From Malurus cyaneus samueli (Eukaryota; Chordata; Aves; Passeriformes; Maluridae): a stretch of DNA of 64,000 nucleotides. Numbering within the stretch: position 1 is the first letter of the stretch; each line of letters starts with the position of its first letter. The stretch lies in NCBI GenBank assembly GCA_009741485.1, contig CM019214.1, positions 4,818,533-4,882,532 of the forward strand. Reading direction: 5' to 3'. Of the stretch, positions 25,301 through 38,549 are shown in pieces. Below the pieces are notes generated by a model. The model was given only the letters and a program-made list of their open reading frames with translations. It made no database searches and was not told the DNA's origin. Made by a program: the position numbers and the translations under genes.

Positions 25301-26984
25301 TAATATTATTCTTGGTCTGGTGTCAGCCAAGAGCGATGAGCTAAATTATCTGAAAGTAAGCTGGATGCCAAAATCAGCATTCTACTCATTTATCCACCTT
25401 AGTCTTCACAACATCTACTGTATGTATTATGAAGGTTATTATAAGTGCCTGATGGAGACATTTTGTTTTGCTGCCTTTTAATTTGTCTACTAGTATTAGT
25501 TCTAATTACGAGACACTGAAGAGACTATTTCACTGTTTATTGCCACAGCAAATCAATTTGTTGTGCTATGTGGACAAGATAAAAATTGGAGTGGAGTGAC
25601 ATGGCTATAATTTGTGAACATTTTCTGTACCACCAGAACAGGCTTAGGTTATCTTAGCTTGGTTAATCAAGTGTAGAGGAAAGCAGATGGGTGCAAAAGT
25701 GTAGAAACACAAAGTCATAACAAGGTTATAGTTCATGTATTGTAACTTGCCTTGAGTACAAATTATTCATAGATTACCTGCAATGACATAAACATTCCAG
25801 CATGTCAGTGCAACTTAATTGGAGCTCACAATCAAAACTACTGCAGTTTCTATTGTTGTTATTTGTGATATGGAGGAGAAAATATGTTGGAAAATGAATG
25901 CTGCAGTGTGATTTCTGTTCTTTTAATCTGAAATAAGAATAGTATAACTGCCATTTTGGGGATCAGAAGGTTGATATTTTCCTGAATTTACTTTCATTAA
26001 TTAGTGACCTGATTCCATTAAATATAATAAAGTCTTTTGTTATGCTAAATTAACTGTGACAGTTTGTCATAGATGGGTAATTCAAGTCCGCATTCATGTT
26101 ATCATCAGCCATACTCACAAATGGCCTCACATACAGCAAAATGAAGTTTGATGTAAATGTCCATTAGACAAACATGAGAATGTCACAAGCTCTAAGAAAC
26201 CAGTGTTTAGAGGCCTAATTTTTTTTTTTTTCAATTTGCATATTGCTAGCAGCTAGTACTAACTAAAATTTTAAAAGCTAAACAAAGAAAGATATTTATG
26301 AAGTACAGACAAGTCATGCAGGGGTAAAACATCTGTATTAACCAATAAAGCTATAAAAGCATGATTAAATACATGTCTGTGTGTATATATAGAGTATATA
26401 TCATACTGAAAATTCCTTTTTATTCTTGTTTGCCATACAAATCCAAAATATATGAATCATTTTTTAAGAAGTTATGTCAAGTACTTTGAATGTAAGAAGT
26501 ATTAATTGTCAATAAATAAGTGCTGACAGCTATGTTGAGGTACTATTGATGTAGCTGAATTACCACATATCAAATAAGTCACTTCAGGCAAATCTTTACA
26601 CATTTTTTCACAACAGCATCTTATGCATCTGAGGGAGATTTCACTTGTAATGAACAATGTTCAGATAGTACCGTACACCAATCAATGAAAATGGTTTGGG
26701 CTTTTTAAAACTTCAGTCCCAAGACAGAGGCTGCCGTTGTCTGTCAGGTGTTTCATCCATCTCTATTAAGGAAGACTATAGGGGCCTAAAAAATCAATGT
26801 TTTAGTCTTTGCTGTTTACAAGATAGAGATTATACTTTAATTATGTGGACCTGTCTGTATAGCAACATGCCTATGTAATTGAAATTCCTACAAAAGGAAT
26901 AGGCTGAAATAAAGTTAAACTTTTCAATTCTGAATGTATGGACAGAGAAGGGAATGAGGGGCTGGAATTCAGAGCTGTGATAAG

Positions 26985-27385
26985 AGACCTGGGGGTCCAG
27001 GGTGATGGAAAGTCGAAGCTGAACCAGCAGTGCCCTGGAGCAGGAGGGACATCCCTGTCCTGGGGACATCAGGGACAGCATCGCCAGCCGGGCAGGGAGG
27101 GGATTGTCCCGCTCTGCTCTGGGCTGGGGCGGCCTCACCTCCAGTGCTGGGGGCAGCTTTGGGTGCCACAATATAAAAATGCCATGGAGCTGTTGCAGAG
27201 TGTCCAAAGGAGGCCCTGAGGATGGGGAAGGCCTTGAGGGGAAGCCGTGTGAGGAGCGGCTGAGGGCACTGGGGCTGTTGAGCCTGGAGGAGACTGAGGG
27301 GAGCCCTCAGTGCAGTCACAGCTTCCTCAGGAATCCCGATAGTGTCCTGTTGATCTTCTTCTGCTCTTCTCAGTGGTGAGGGTCC
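26985..27385 (+). mobile_element. CR1 LINE fragment lacking its 3' end
   Basis: Markedly GC-richer than its surroundings. Blocks in order are 'agacctgggggtccagggtg', 'gcagggaggggattgtccc', 'tgtgaggagcggctgaggg', 'ctggggctgttgagcctgga' and 'gaggggagccctcagtgcag', fading at about 27385 near 'cagtggtgaggg'. This is the sense-strand CR1 reverse-transcriptase tail region. Unlike most CR1 copies it stops before the 3' terminus. Confidence 0.85.
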
Positions 27386-27790
27386 CACAAATTCGATGGA
27401 TTAATACAAGTTTGGGTCTGGTGGGAATGCTCAGGTACCCCCCTGGGGCACAAGTTGGACACTTGTCTTTTCAGCAGACTCTGGATCTGCTGTGTCACTT
27501 GCATCATGTGCCGTTATCTGGGGGACACTTGGGGGGTGTTTGATTGTTTATGACACCTCCTCAGCTGCCTCTCATGTGAATGTCCCGTGTACGTGACCTC
27601 CTCAGGCTGGAAGGTTCTATAACTGATCCACTTTGTGTAAGGGAAGATGGGTGAGGACTCCTGTCATACCCCACTCTCCTCCTGCCCTGTTGAACCCAGC
27701 CAGATCTGATTTTCGGAACAGCTGCTGAGTTTTGCTTTCTTTGTGGTTGTGTTCTCCCCACATCCTCGTTTACTTCTCCCTAGACCTGAG
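27386..27790. other. Unclassified GC-richer block abutting CR1
   Basis: About 400 bp of GC- and CpG-richer sequence follow directly where the CR1 fragment breaks off. It does not read as CR1 and shows no clear LTR signals or coding potential. It may be another transposon, perhaps an LTR piece, that inserted into or recombined with the CR1. Confidence 0.35.
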
Positions 27791-29748
27791 ATAATTGGAC
27801 AATAGTATCACCTTTATCTTACTTCAAGTTCCCATCAGTGTCTTGGCTCACAGTTCAGTTCCCATCAGGAAGCACATTCATGTGGAGAGTGGACTTTGGT
27901 GGTTGCAGTTGCTTTATACAATTTTGTCATAATGGGCAGAGTCCTTTTTTAACAATGTTTAAGCCATTAACCATTTCAGTCCCTCACAGAAATGAACGTA
28001 GCTGGAGCGATATCTATGGTACTTTCTGCTGCAAACTAAGGAGAAGGCATGTAGGGCATTAAGCATTTGTTTTAAAATAATTCTCCTGTCGGATATCCTT
28101 CATTAAGAATTAATGAAAGAATTATACTTTAAAGCATGTGTGGCTGCTTCTGGATTTCAGGCACTGAGTAAGAAAAAAAAGAAATTCCTGGACTAGATTA
28201 TTTAGCAGAGTTTTAAGGTGCAGGGTTTTGTGCTCAAAAATGTCCTTGACAAAGGAGAATCGCTGCGATAGTGGAGAGCAGAATGAATGACAATTAGTTA
28301 CAAGCATCACATATAAAAAGCATACAGATATTCAGAAGAGCATGGTATACATGGCCATATTACCATGGAAGAAAAACAAAGCAAGTCTTTGGGGTGGGAG
28401 AACATGTTTGTTTGCTTTTTAAAAAGCTAGACAGCCAGATGAAGCAGAAAATTGTTTATTGCATTGGGTTTTGGTTTTTTTTGTTTACTTTAGATTTTTT
28501 AATAAAAACAAAAGTTTTATATATTATAAATATTCCATTGAGAATTTTTTTAAAGACCAGATAAACACATGCTAAGGTCAGGTCTTGGAATTTCAAGGAA
28601 ATGTGAAATACTAGACACAAAGTAACTAAAATTCTTCTATATTGGGCAAATAAAAATCTTCTATACATATTTTTAGTAGCCTGCTTTAATCTTCCTCTAA
28701 TAATACAGTCTTTACTCCAGCTTTGACAGAGACACTATGACTCATAAATATTCATGGTTTAAAGGAATTACATAGATTTTGTTTTAAAGTCAATATTGAG
28801 TTTGTTAATACAAATGGCTCAGTTAATTAACTAAATGGCATCCTAAACTGAACTTATATGAAGCTCTCATACACTGATTATTTTTCATGAAGAAATGATG
28901 CATATAAATTAAGTTTCCCCTCTTCCATTTTAAATCATTCTTTTGTACATTCTCTAGGGATGGTGATTTTGGGCAGATAAAACTTTCTGAACAGTGGCTG
29001 TAAGAATTGCTGCTTTATGTAATCATCTAACAAATGCTATGCAAGTGTCAGTTATTATTTATCAGTAAGTCTGGATTGAAGTTTGCATTTAATGGTTGTT
29101 ATGACTTCAGTTATTTCTTTATTATCCAAGTCCTCCTTGGATGACACCAAACCTGCCTTCAGTCCAGTTATGCTGTGCTGTGCAGTCAGTCTCTGTCTCT
29201 TCTTTTCCTAATATTTGCACTTTTTCCAGAAATGGAGTGGTAAAGGAGAAGCTGCTGTATGTTTTACATTTAGTAAGCGAAGAAATTAATACAGTAAGCT
29301 TCCTCTCCAGTTCTTCATACAGAATACTTCATTTTTCTCTATGCAAGCAATTCCATTTTTTTTAAACCTGAAGCTATCAGTTATCCTATAATTGAAGTCC
29401 ATTTTCATGAAGTTCTTTGTATATCCAAGTGACCCTCCCAAGCGGGGCATGCAAAAATATCATTGTTGATGGTCTTCATAGATATCCCATGACATACTTT
29501 TGCTCATATTCACTGCAGCTTATCCTGCTATGCATATCAAGTTAGCTGGATTTTAATCCACTCTCAGATTCCTCAATATAAGGTCAATTTATAAGTGCTG
29601 TCCTGTCAGAGTTTGGTGAGGCAGATAGCAAGAAAAAGGGGTACTTTAATATTGCAGGGGGGAAAAGTGACATATTTTCACTGCTGTTAAAATGCTGGAA
29701 TTTGGAATTTCTTTGCTCTCCACTTGCCACTAAGAAAATTCTTCATAT

Positions 29749-29750
<2 letters not shown>

Positions 29751-29784
<34 letters not shown>
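29751..29784 (+). repeat. Homopolymer T(34)
   Basis: Thirty-four T residues in intron 47. On the opposite strand no AATAAA precedes the A run, so a retrocopy is not supported. Confidence 0.95.
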
Positions 29785-29792
<8 letters not shown>

Positions 29793-32700
29793 TATGGGAG
29801 AGATGCATGTCCTCATCTATATTCTCAAACAGCTGGGTAATAACTGCATTATTTTATCTTTGGTCATTTCAGGTAGAGGGAAGGAGGTTGACTTGTGGCA
29901 TAAAAGTGATATTTGAAATCAGGCATCAGTCACTTGAAATAAAATATGTACAAGTCATTTCAGTGGCTTTCCTTTTATTAATAGTGCTACCTTGCTAGTA
30001 ATATAACTAATCAAGTTCATTCACTTGCAATAACATTTCTGACTTCTGCAAAACTATTTCCCAATATTTCATATTTCCTACTTACTTTTTTACCTAATCA
30101 GTTTCAACTTTTTCATTTTGAGCCTTGTTCCTGAATTAGAAGATTGAGCTGTAACTCCACAACCATTGTTTTAATTGATACTGCTTTAATTGAATCTGCT
30201 TTCTGGATATTCCTAAGAACTAAACAGAATGGGGAGATGGAATACGATTTTACGTCAGGCAACATTATAAAAATCCTTCCTCCCTTTATACTTGCCACAG
30301 GAATTGGTATTCCTTTCCATCTGCAGAGCTCTAATTCTTCCCATGGTGCATGCCCACAGCTGTGTGCAGACTGAAAAATAACTCTCTAAAGCTAAAGTGA
30401 GAAACAGCAGCGGGAAACTGGAGCAAGAAGATGCAGACTGCCAAGATGGGCATATGTAAGGTTTTGCACCAAAGTAATCAGATTGGGATAGGGATAGAAT
30501 CAACACAGTAGCGTGTTATTTAGGCTGCTTGAGAGGGAAAATCATGCAAGACATCAGGTTCAGACGCAACAGAAGCAAGCAATGCAAGTAATTTTAGAAT
30601 TCATAAGGAGAAGAAATTAAAATACTTAGATGAAGACTTAGGCTTTAAAAGTATGCAATTATTCAAATTACAGATATTCTGATGTTTCGAGCTGCCATTT
30701 TTATGTTGGCAGGATTATGTGGAATTTTTGTGTGTGTTTTAATGGAAAGAGCAACATTTTAAATAAGTAAAATTTGATATGTAGGAAATGATCTGATAGT
30801 TTCAGATTAGAGTAAAATTTAATACTGTGAAGACCAGTGTCAGCTGGTAAAGTTAAGCACTTCTGCTGTTTCCCCACTTAGAACTGAAATATTTTCAATT
30901 ATTCTGTCACTAAGTTTCTAGTTAATCTAACTTAATTGGCACTTGAATAAAAGTATAAAATTTTAGATGCATAATATGCTTTGAGATTAATATTTTGTCA
31001 CATAACGTTTGAAATTATATAGCCCTTTGATGTTGAACTCAAGTTTGTTTTCTTTAAAAGAATAATCCATACTTTTGGTGTTGCCACTTGCAAATTTATT
31101 TTACATCTTTGGTTGCAAACCTAGGTGCATTATCAATGTTGATCTGTCATGAAATAAGGCAAAGTTAAAAATATTTCATTTGTATTGAAAGGAAAAACCC
31201 AGATTTTTAGAAAGATGTTCCAACTGAAGTTATCTTTTATTCAATTCCCTCTTTTATTTGCACCCTGTCTTCCTTGCCAGCCTGTAACACTGCTTCATTG
31301 GCCTGTGCTCAGTCCTAGGCAGATCTTGGGGAAAGCATTTTGTGTTTGCCCTGTTTTCACTCTACAGCAGGTGTTGCTTTATGGCCATGGTTCAAATTGA
31401 TCATCCCTCTTAGAAAAAAAACAGCAGCAAACCTCTGATAAAATATCACAGTCTTTCCTAAGAAGGAGGGAAAGACATTACGCACCAAAGGGGATGAAAG
31501 TAAGTAGATATTGGATAGTTACCCCAAGACAACAAGTGAATAAAAGGAGGATGGGACCCAAAGCAAAAAAAGAAGAGAGTACTGAAGTGGGACACTAGCT
31601 GCTGCTCGTTCATCCCTGGAGGATGGAACTCAGAGAGCCCAGAAACAGCAGGGCAGAGGGATTGTTGTAGCTCCCAGCAGCACTGGAATCCCACCGCAGG
31701 GATGCAGCTCCTGGAGCTGAGAATAACAAGTTTGAAAGGCTGTGAGTAAAACAGCAGGGAGGATTCTGGAGGGCTCCATCTCCATTTCTGCTCCTCTGCT
31801 ACAGAAAGAGCATAAATCTGCACAGCCAATCATGCCCATGTCCATTACTCCGTGGAGATTTTCCAATTTATGCTTCTGGTGGGCTGCAGAATTAGCTCAG
31901 GAAACAAGCTGTCCCCCAAGAGACAGTCTGCAACAGCACCTTGGCTTGATAGGCAGACTTGTAATTACCTTAAACTCATCAGGCTCTAATTTGATTAGCC
32001 AGCTTGACGGCTTGATGCCAGAGCTTACAAAAAAAAGCCAAACAAACCACAACGAGCTTGCAAATGAAATCCCTGATAACCAGGATCCAAAACTCTGATT
32101 CCCACACAATGGCGTGTGACACATGGATTTTACAAGGAATTGCCTTGTTAAATGCTTATCTGCAGCCCTAACCTGAGCTGGTGAAAGTTCTTCATTTATT
32201 TACTGTTGTTCTTTTTATCTCTGGAGTAAAATTGGATGACAATAAAATTCTGTATGTAATTAACTGATTCACATTTACATTGATTAATTTTTATATTAAA
32301 GATATTATAATCCTATATTAATGCTATAATTTTAGAAAAGGCAACAATGTGTAAAAAAAGGCTTCATTAAATCAAATTGCAGTTTACCTCTCATTATAGT
32401 TGGGATAAAGAAATGTGTTGAAAACAGTGGTTGAAGTATACTCTGTCACCAAAACTTAATCATTGAATTCTGCTATTTTGGACTGAATATGCCTTAATAT
32501 ATAATTGGTTACTTTCCCCTCTTTCTTGCCCTCCCCAAAACCTCTACAAATTTTTCTTTCTCTGTCCTATGGTAGGCCCAAAATATTTGATTAATGATGA
32601 TTAGAAGCAGATTAATTTTAATATCAGACCTTTAGAGATCAGCTTGGATTTTTATCTGCCTGTGACTACCTATTTGCTTTCAGTTGTATTTCTGTGGAAC

Positions 32701-34108
32701 TTATTTACATTAATATTAAAGCTAGTAAACATTAGAGATTAACATTCAAAAGTTGTAAGAAAGATGAAACCAATCTTGTATGAAATTAGGCCAAGGTCTG
32801 CATAAATTTTGAGTTAACACTCATAAGGGAAATGAATGCATTTTTAATTGTTTTCTTTCTTTTCTGGGGCCATTCTGGAAAAGCAGACTTTTTTATTATA
32901 TTTTAAAAGATTAGGAAGATAGTAAAAGCAATATGATTCTTGGGTCATTCTTTATTAAATCAGACATTTTGAGATGGTTATAATGAACAGTGGAGATAAT
33001 GTCATATATGGCAAATCAACTTCTTGAATTACAAATACCCCTTACATATGGTTGAAAAAATCACATACAGAGATTATGTATAGGGATTGTTTTAGTACCT
33101 ACAAATCAACATTACCACACCAAATTTTTAAAGAAACGTACATGTCATGAGGCTGATGTGTTCTTTGCATTCTCCCAGCAGGTGATTGTTCAGTTTAGTA
33201 ACACTCATTTCTTTTATGACTCTGAGTTTGGATTTGTTGTCTTCAGAAAAATTTTGCCATTAGGGATCAGAAGTGCAGATCACTAATACTTCTGTAGCTA
33301 GGCAATATGATAGTAATAGTACCATTAATGCTGTTTAACTTTACAGGGAATATATTTTATATTGTGTGTCTCAGAAACCTCATATTTTGCTACTTTTAAG
33401 GCAGTCACTTTGGTAAAAACAATGAACATTGGGAAACCTTATTTTTCACGGTATGGAAAACTAACCATGTTACATGGCTGATTTTATTAATTTCTGTTCT
33501 GTGTGTATCTGCTCAGGCCCTATATTTGCCGTTGCAATTTTTAATTTTTTTTGTGAAGTACAGATGGTTTCTCCCCTAGTGTATGTTTGCAGTGCTGCCC
33601 ATTCTGTGGTACTGTGACACCTCACCTCTCTAGCTATAGAAGGGCAACATGGAGCTTTGTGTTGGCTTATCTATGGCCAGCCTGTTCCTAAATTTTCTCC
33701 AAGTGCTTCAGAGCTCAATTTGAACAGTGCCATTCACTGATTCTTAATTTCTGATATTGTTGGCACAGAAGAATGTGCTTAGTTAAAAATCTGACTGCTT
33801 TGAATGCAAATCAGAGAGCCGGGGTGCCTGATCAGAATTGATGATACATTTCTTCATGATTTTTCTTCACTGTGTGCATCTGCTCATGCATATTTGCATC
33901 CAATTGGCAACTCTAAACACCTTATAAGAAAACACATGCTTATAAATATCTACATTCAAGAGGTCAAGAAAGATTAGATATAATTCAAGTGATCAATTTC
34001 AAGTTTTCAATATTTTTTCCTGATTAAAAATTGACCTTTAAAACAGTTTAGTACACTGACATAATTTTTTCTTTGACTAAAAATACTGAGAAGCCTGGTA
34101 AGGTTTGA

Positions 34109-34267
34109 TTTTTTTTTTTTTAATATTTTATTTTAGGTTTGGTGTTTGTGTATGTGTGTGTGTGGTTTTTTTTTTTTTTTTTGTGGGGTTTTTTTTTTTT
34201 TTGTTTGTTTGGTTTTTTTGGTGTTTTTTTTTTTTTTGTTTGTTTGTTTGGTTTTTTTTTTTTTTTT
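34109..34267 (+). repeat. T/G-rich low-complexity tract upstream of exon 48
   Basis: The tract consists of T runs with GTTT and TGTG interruptions and almost no A or C across most of its length. It ends 221 bp before exon 48. It encodes a meaningless Phe/Gly/Val/Leu frame. It could act as a decoy polypyrimidine tract or be a slippage-prone microsatellite. Confidence 0.9.
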
Positions 34268-34488
34268 AGGACAGACGGTGTTTCAATTGATTTTCAAGAT
34301 ACCTACCATAATAATGTGATTGGTGGATCTACTCTTTTTTAACCTTCTTTCAGTATACTAAACTTGTTTTTTAACATTTTATATTAATGAATATATGTTT
34401 AGTGTTAAATTGTTTTGTAGATTGTTTTGTGGTTTGTGTTTTTTTTTCACAAAAACAATGGCTTGTAATATTTTTGGTATTTTTTCAG

Positions 34489-34653
34489 GTGTCCAAAGAT
34501 CTTCCAGAAAAACAAAAAGAAATAGAGATTCTGCTGAAGGACTTCATTGAACTTGATCAGCAACTAAATCAGGTGATATTGTGGGTAACGCCTGTCAAGA
34601 ATCAGCTGGAGCTTTATAACAAAGTGGGTCAGCCAGGAGCCTTTGATATTAAG
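34489..34653 (+). CDS. DMD: Dystrophin exon 48 (R18/R19 junction), seven codons shorter than human
   Basis: This exon is 165 nt, 55 codons, phase 0 to phase 0. It reads VSKDLPEKQKEIEILLKDFI, ELDQQLNQVILWVTPVKNQL, ELYNKVGQPGAFDIK. The ends are unmistakable dystrophin (LPEKQ-EIE, QLN--LW--P--NQLE-YN, G-FD-K). Human exon 48 is 186 nt; the difference falls between KDF/KDL and QLN, where human has seven extra residues. The exon forms the end of R18 helix C and R19 helix A with its core Trp (VILWV). The acceptor gtattttttcag and donor AAG|gtaaat bound it cleanly, so the shortening is internal and not a mis-drawn edge. The frame is kept. Confidence 0.96.
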
Positions 34654-36478
34654 GTAAATTTTCCTCCATTTAAAAAAAAAGGGTTGGATAACTTAGTTTA
34701 TTAACGATGTAACTTTGAGACAGAAGTAAGCAATAGTCCCTAAAGTTCAAAGCTCTATGAATTTAGGAAACCTTTTATACTTTCCTCCTGGGTGGTTTCT
34801 AGTGAGAGGGCAGATTAGAATCAATGGTTCAAAGATGATGTATAGGTACAACCTATTTTTGACATATCACATACATGAAACAACAGCCCCAAAGGTCGAT
34901 ACATTAAATTTTAATACAAAATGAACTAAAATTCATAATATAAGTGCTGAACCATTAAAGTTATTTCATTAAAGCTACTATGATTACATGAAAATCAGAA
35001 TATTTGGGATCATAACACAATTCTTATATTGCAAGGAAAGATATTTAACTGCGCAGGTAACACTCCAGAATCATCATCTAAATTATCTAAAAACTGTGAG
35101 AAAAATATTTGTAATCTGATCTTTGATATATATTTAAATATAAAAAAGATGCCTGTATATGGGTTGACTGAGGACAGAGAAATTAAGACTGAAATGTACT
35201 GACTAGAATCAACTGGCCTGCTGGGTGTATACATGGAACTTTTGGCCTTGCCCTTTGTCTATGCATATATGGTCTTCCCTTCACATAAACTGAGGAAATT
35301 TTTAAAGTACAATAAATAATTGAAGTCAATGAGGTTAGAGTTTATAGTGGTTCAGCATCTTGTTCACATAGGTGAAGATTACACAAAAGACACTGCATTT
35401 TCTATCAATTTGGTCATGCAATTTTCAGGGGAAAAAAGGAAATATTCAAAACTTTTCTTGTCTTGCCTGAAAGGAATAATACCTGCTCCTGAAGATGCAT
35501 GTTATTGCAGACCATGTTTATTAAGTTTACTTTAACTTAGTTTCTACTGAGGAGCTGGTTTGGTGCCCAAGCACTTTTTAAGCCATACAATTGCATTATA
35601 TAAAACGCTGAATCTCAAGTCCTGTTGCAGTCCTATTATTGACAGAATGAGTTCAGCAATGACATTCATTCCCTTTCTGAAAGATAAAATTAGTGTAGCA
35701 TTTTGCAAATGTCTGTATATGTTCTGAATGAGTGATGAAATTTTGCTTTCAAGAAAACTATGGGTCCTTAACTCCTATATAGTAACGAAAATTTTTAGAT
35801 GATACATCTATTTTTTCAAATATTTTTCTATTTTGTTTCTCTATATCTAGAATGATTGGATTTTATATAAAATGAAGATAGGCCTAAATTTCTCCTAATT
35901 ATAGGACTATTGTTTCCCATTCTTATTGTGCATGTAACGTCCTTCTTGGCTCTTCCATCTTGTGATGATGTGACCGGAATTTTTCTGAAAAACAGTTGAA
36001 AGAACAGGACAACATAATTTAAAAAAAAAAAAATAATCTGTAGTCCAGGAATGGAGAGAGGAAATCATGTATGTCCTGAGGGGTGGGGGAACAATGAAGA
36101 GCCCCAAAGAAACTTGAATGCCCTATCTCTGTGTGAAAAACTCCACCATATTTCTTTCATGGACAAATTTGTATCACTTGCCTTTAAAGTTTTGATTGTA
36201 GATGAATCAATTAGTTGTGATTATATGGACTTTAAGGATTATAAGGAATACTACTATTATAAAAGCTGTAATCATATGAAGTGTATTTGCTTCTAATCTG
36301 CATGTTATCCATGTGGATTGCTTTTAAAAGGCATCATAGATTTAACTTGTTTAAAGTGTTGTTGACTTAGATTTGCCCATTACATTTTTTTTTGAGGAGA
36401 AATTTTTACATTTAAGACTCTTTATTAATCTCTGAAGGCACATTATATCCTTAGAATCTTTTTTGCAATTAAGCAGAC

Positions 36479-36514
36479 TAAGACCATTAATAACGTTTAT
36501 TATTAATGGTCTTA
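36479..36514. repeat. Perfect inverted repeat, 15-bp arms, 6-nt loop
   Basis: The left arm TAAGACCATTAATAA (36479-36493), loop CGTTTA and right arm TTATTAATGGTCTTA (36500-36514) are fully complementary. It could extrude as a cruciform or fold as an RNA hairpin in the pre-mRNA. No further flanking pairing was found. Confidence 0.95.
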
Positions 36515-38549
36515 ATAATAAACCATTACACATTACGAATGATGCATTAAGAATGAGTAAATGTAATTTAGGAAAGCAGCCTGTTCTTGATGATGTTCAA
36601 TTTTATTTTCGACTTCAAACATTCAAACCCATGCTAACATGCTCAAGTCTGGGCACTCACACCCTCTTGAATCATTGTTGAAATTATTATGTTTATGTAT
36701 ATTTTTAATTGCTATCCTGTATGGCTACTTCCATAGGATGTGTATCCTACCTATGGAAGGGATGACTCCTTTGCTCTAGTGTTCCCAAATACTATATAAA
36801 ATTTCCAAATTTATTCTACAACCATTTTCATGCCTTCATCAATATCCAAAGAACATGGACATATCTTCTATAGGATTTCATATCTCCTTTTCTCAGAAAC
36901 AAGAGTGATGTTTTTGATCACCTACCAGAATGAAAAGCATAGTATTAATATTCTTAGGACAGAGACTGGATGAGAAACTTCACAAAGAATCTTTTTGAAC
37001 AGTCTAAAAACTTAGAAGATATGAAGAAGTAGTTTAAAACTGACCATCAGACTCATAAATATAACACTGGAATGATAAAGACCAGGTTTTTGTAAGTTCT
37101 CAGGAAAACCAGACTATTTTGTTTATAGAGTTTGACATAATGGCTTGCAAATTGTAATTTTCATTTCACTTGAGACATTTTCTTTTATGAAATTTCTGCC
37201 AATGCTCTTCATACTTTTGGTAAGAATAAGCCACTAAATCCTCTCCTATCTCTTTTGTTTTCTAAGTTGTTTTTTCAGCAAAAATTAACATGATAGGGCA
37301 TAAATATTAAGTATTGTAAGGATATTAATTTCTAAAAGCCACAAAATATTGAGTGTTAGAAATTTTCTGATCTCAGAAGTAGGTTGAAATAAATGATAAG
37401 AACATTGTGGGCTTGGTTAGGGGGAAGACAAAAAGGATGTGGTTTTTTGTTTATTTTAAATGGATGCTTAGGGGTCTTTAGCTAGGTAGCAATATAATGT
37501 TAAAGTAATATGTCTGTTTTAAAGCAAGTTTCTTGCATTAATACTTATACTTCTGATTACACAGATTTGTGATCGATGAAATTTAAACTTGATTCACAAT
37601 TTACTGCACATCTAAAATACCAATTATCAATAGTCTGAAAGAATTTTCCAAAATGCAGTGATTTCTTTCTCTCAAAACCGTAGCAACCTTTGCTTCTGGC
37701 ATGCAACTATAAAATGATAACTATCATTGCAGTTCCATAAATCAAGGAGTATAATTAATGAAGATCCTTATCAGAAACTCTGATTTAACATTTTAAATAA
37801 TATTGATCTATATAATACATGCATAATAAGTATATAAAGGAGATCATCTGGGAATTTCACTTTCACATTTCACACAACTTTCAATTTCTGTGAAGTAATA
37901 CTAGTTTAAAAGCTCATGCTTGTTTTCCACCTCTAAAAAATTCAGCTATTAAAAAGACTTGAGAAGTCCCTTAAATTTACTCAGAAAAAAAATCAAATAA
38001 AATCTCCAGCAATGTTAACCTTTAATGGTGGCACACAAGTAATTCTATGAGAGTAACAAAGGTGCAACCAAAGGCAAAATTACTGCATATTGTTGCAGAG
38101 AATTTCACAAAGAAAAGGCTTTGAAAACCCAATGCATAATTGGGTTTGGTGACAGGTAGAGCAATTAAAATCCCTCCTGTAGCTCATAAAATTATGTCTC
38201 TGTTATTAATTACAAAGGGCCCAGGACCATTGTTTGGTCTGGAGGTTGACTGGTGCAGCACACCTCGTGTCCTTTCAGCAACAATCTTAGGTCCCCAAAG
38301 GACACAGCTGCACCCAAAGTGCCTGTTGCTGCACCTGTGGCTGATGCTAATCCCTGACCATGCCTGGGCACAGCCCAAGGCCTTGCAGTTTTTCCCATGT
38401 CAGAAAAAAAGCTCACAATTTAATGGAATGGGTAGTCATGCCGAGTGACTCGAATGTATGCTCTCTCCCTTTTCAGTTCATTACTGCTGTCACCACATAA
38501 AAAATCAGGGAAGGATGCAAACTAGTAACACAAAAATAAGAGGTCCAGT

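Larger units (their letters stand above)
21579..34488 (+). other. DMD: DMD intron 47
   Basis: This intron of 12.9 kb has donor gttaga and acceptor ggtattttttcag. It contains a 160-bp tandem duplication (22080-22396), a CR1 fragment (26985-27385) joined to an unclassified GC-rich block (27386-27790), a T(34) run (29751-29784) and a T/G-rich tract (34109-34267) ending about 220 bp before exon 48. The remainder, about 22.4-26.9 kb and 27.8-34.1 kb, is unique AT-rich DNA with nothing I can assign. Confidence 0.9.

Noticed and set aside
31742..32098. 118-residue plus-strand and overlapping 123-residue minus-strand frames
   Set aside because: No recognisable domain, no homology I know, and both strands open over the same slightly GC-richer DNA; typical chance frames.
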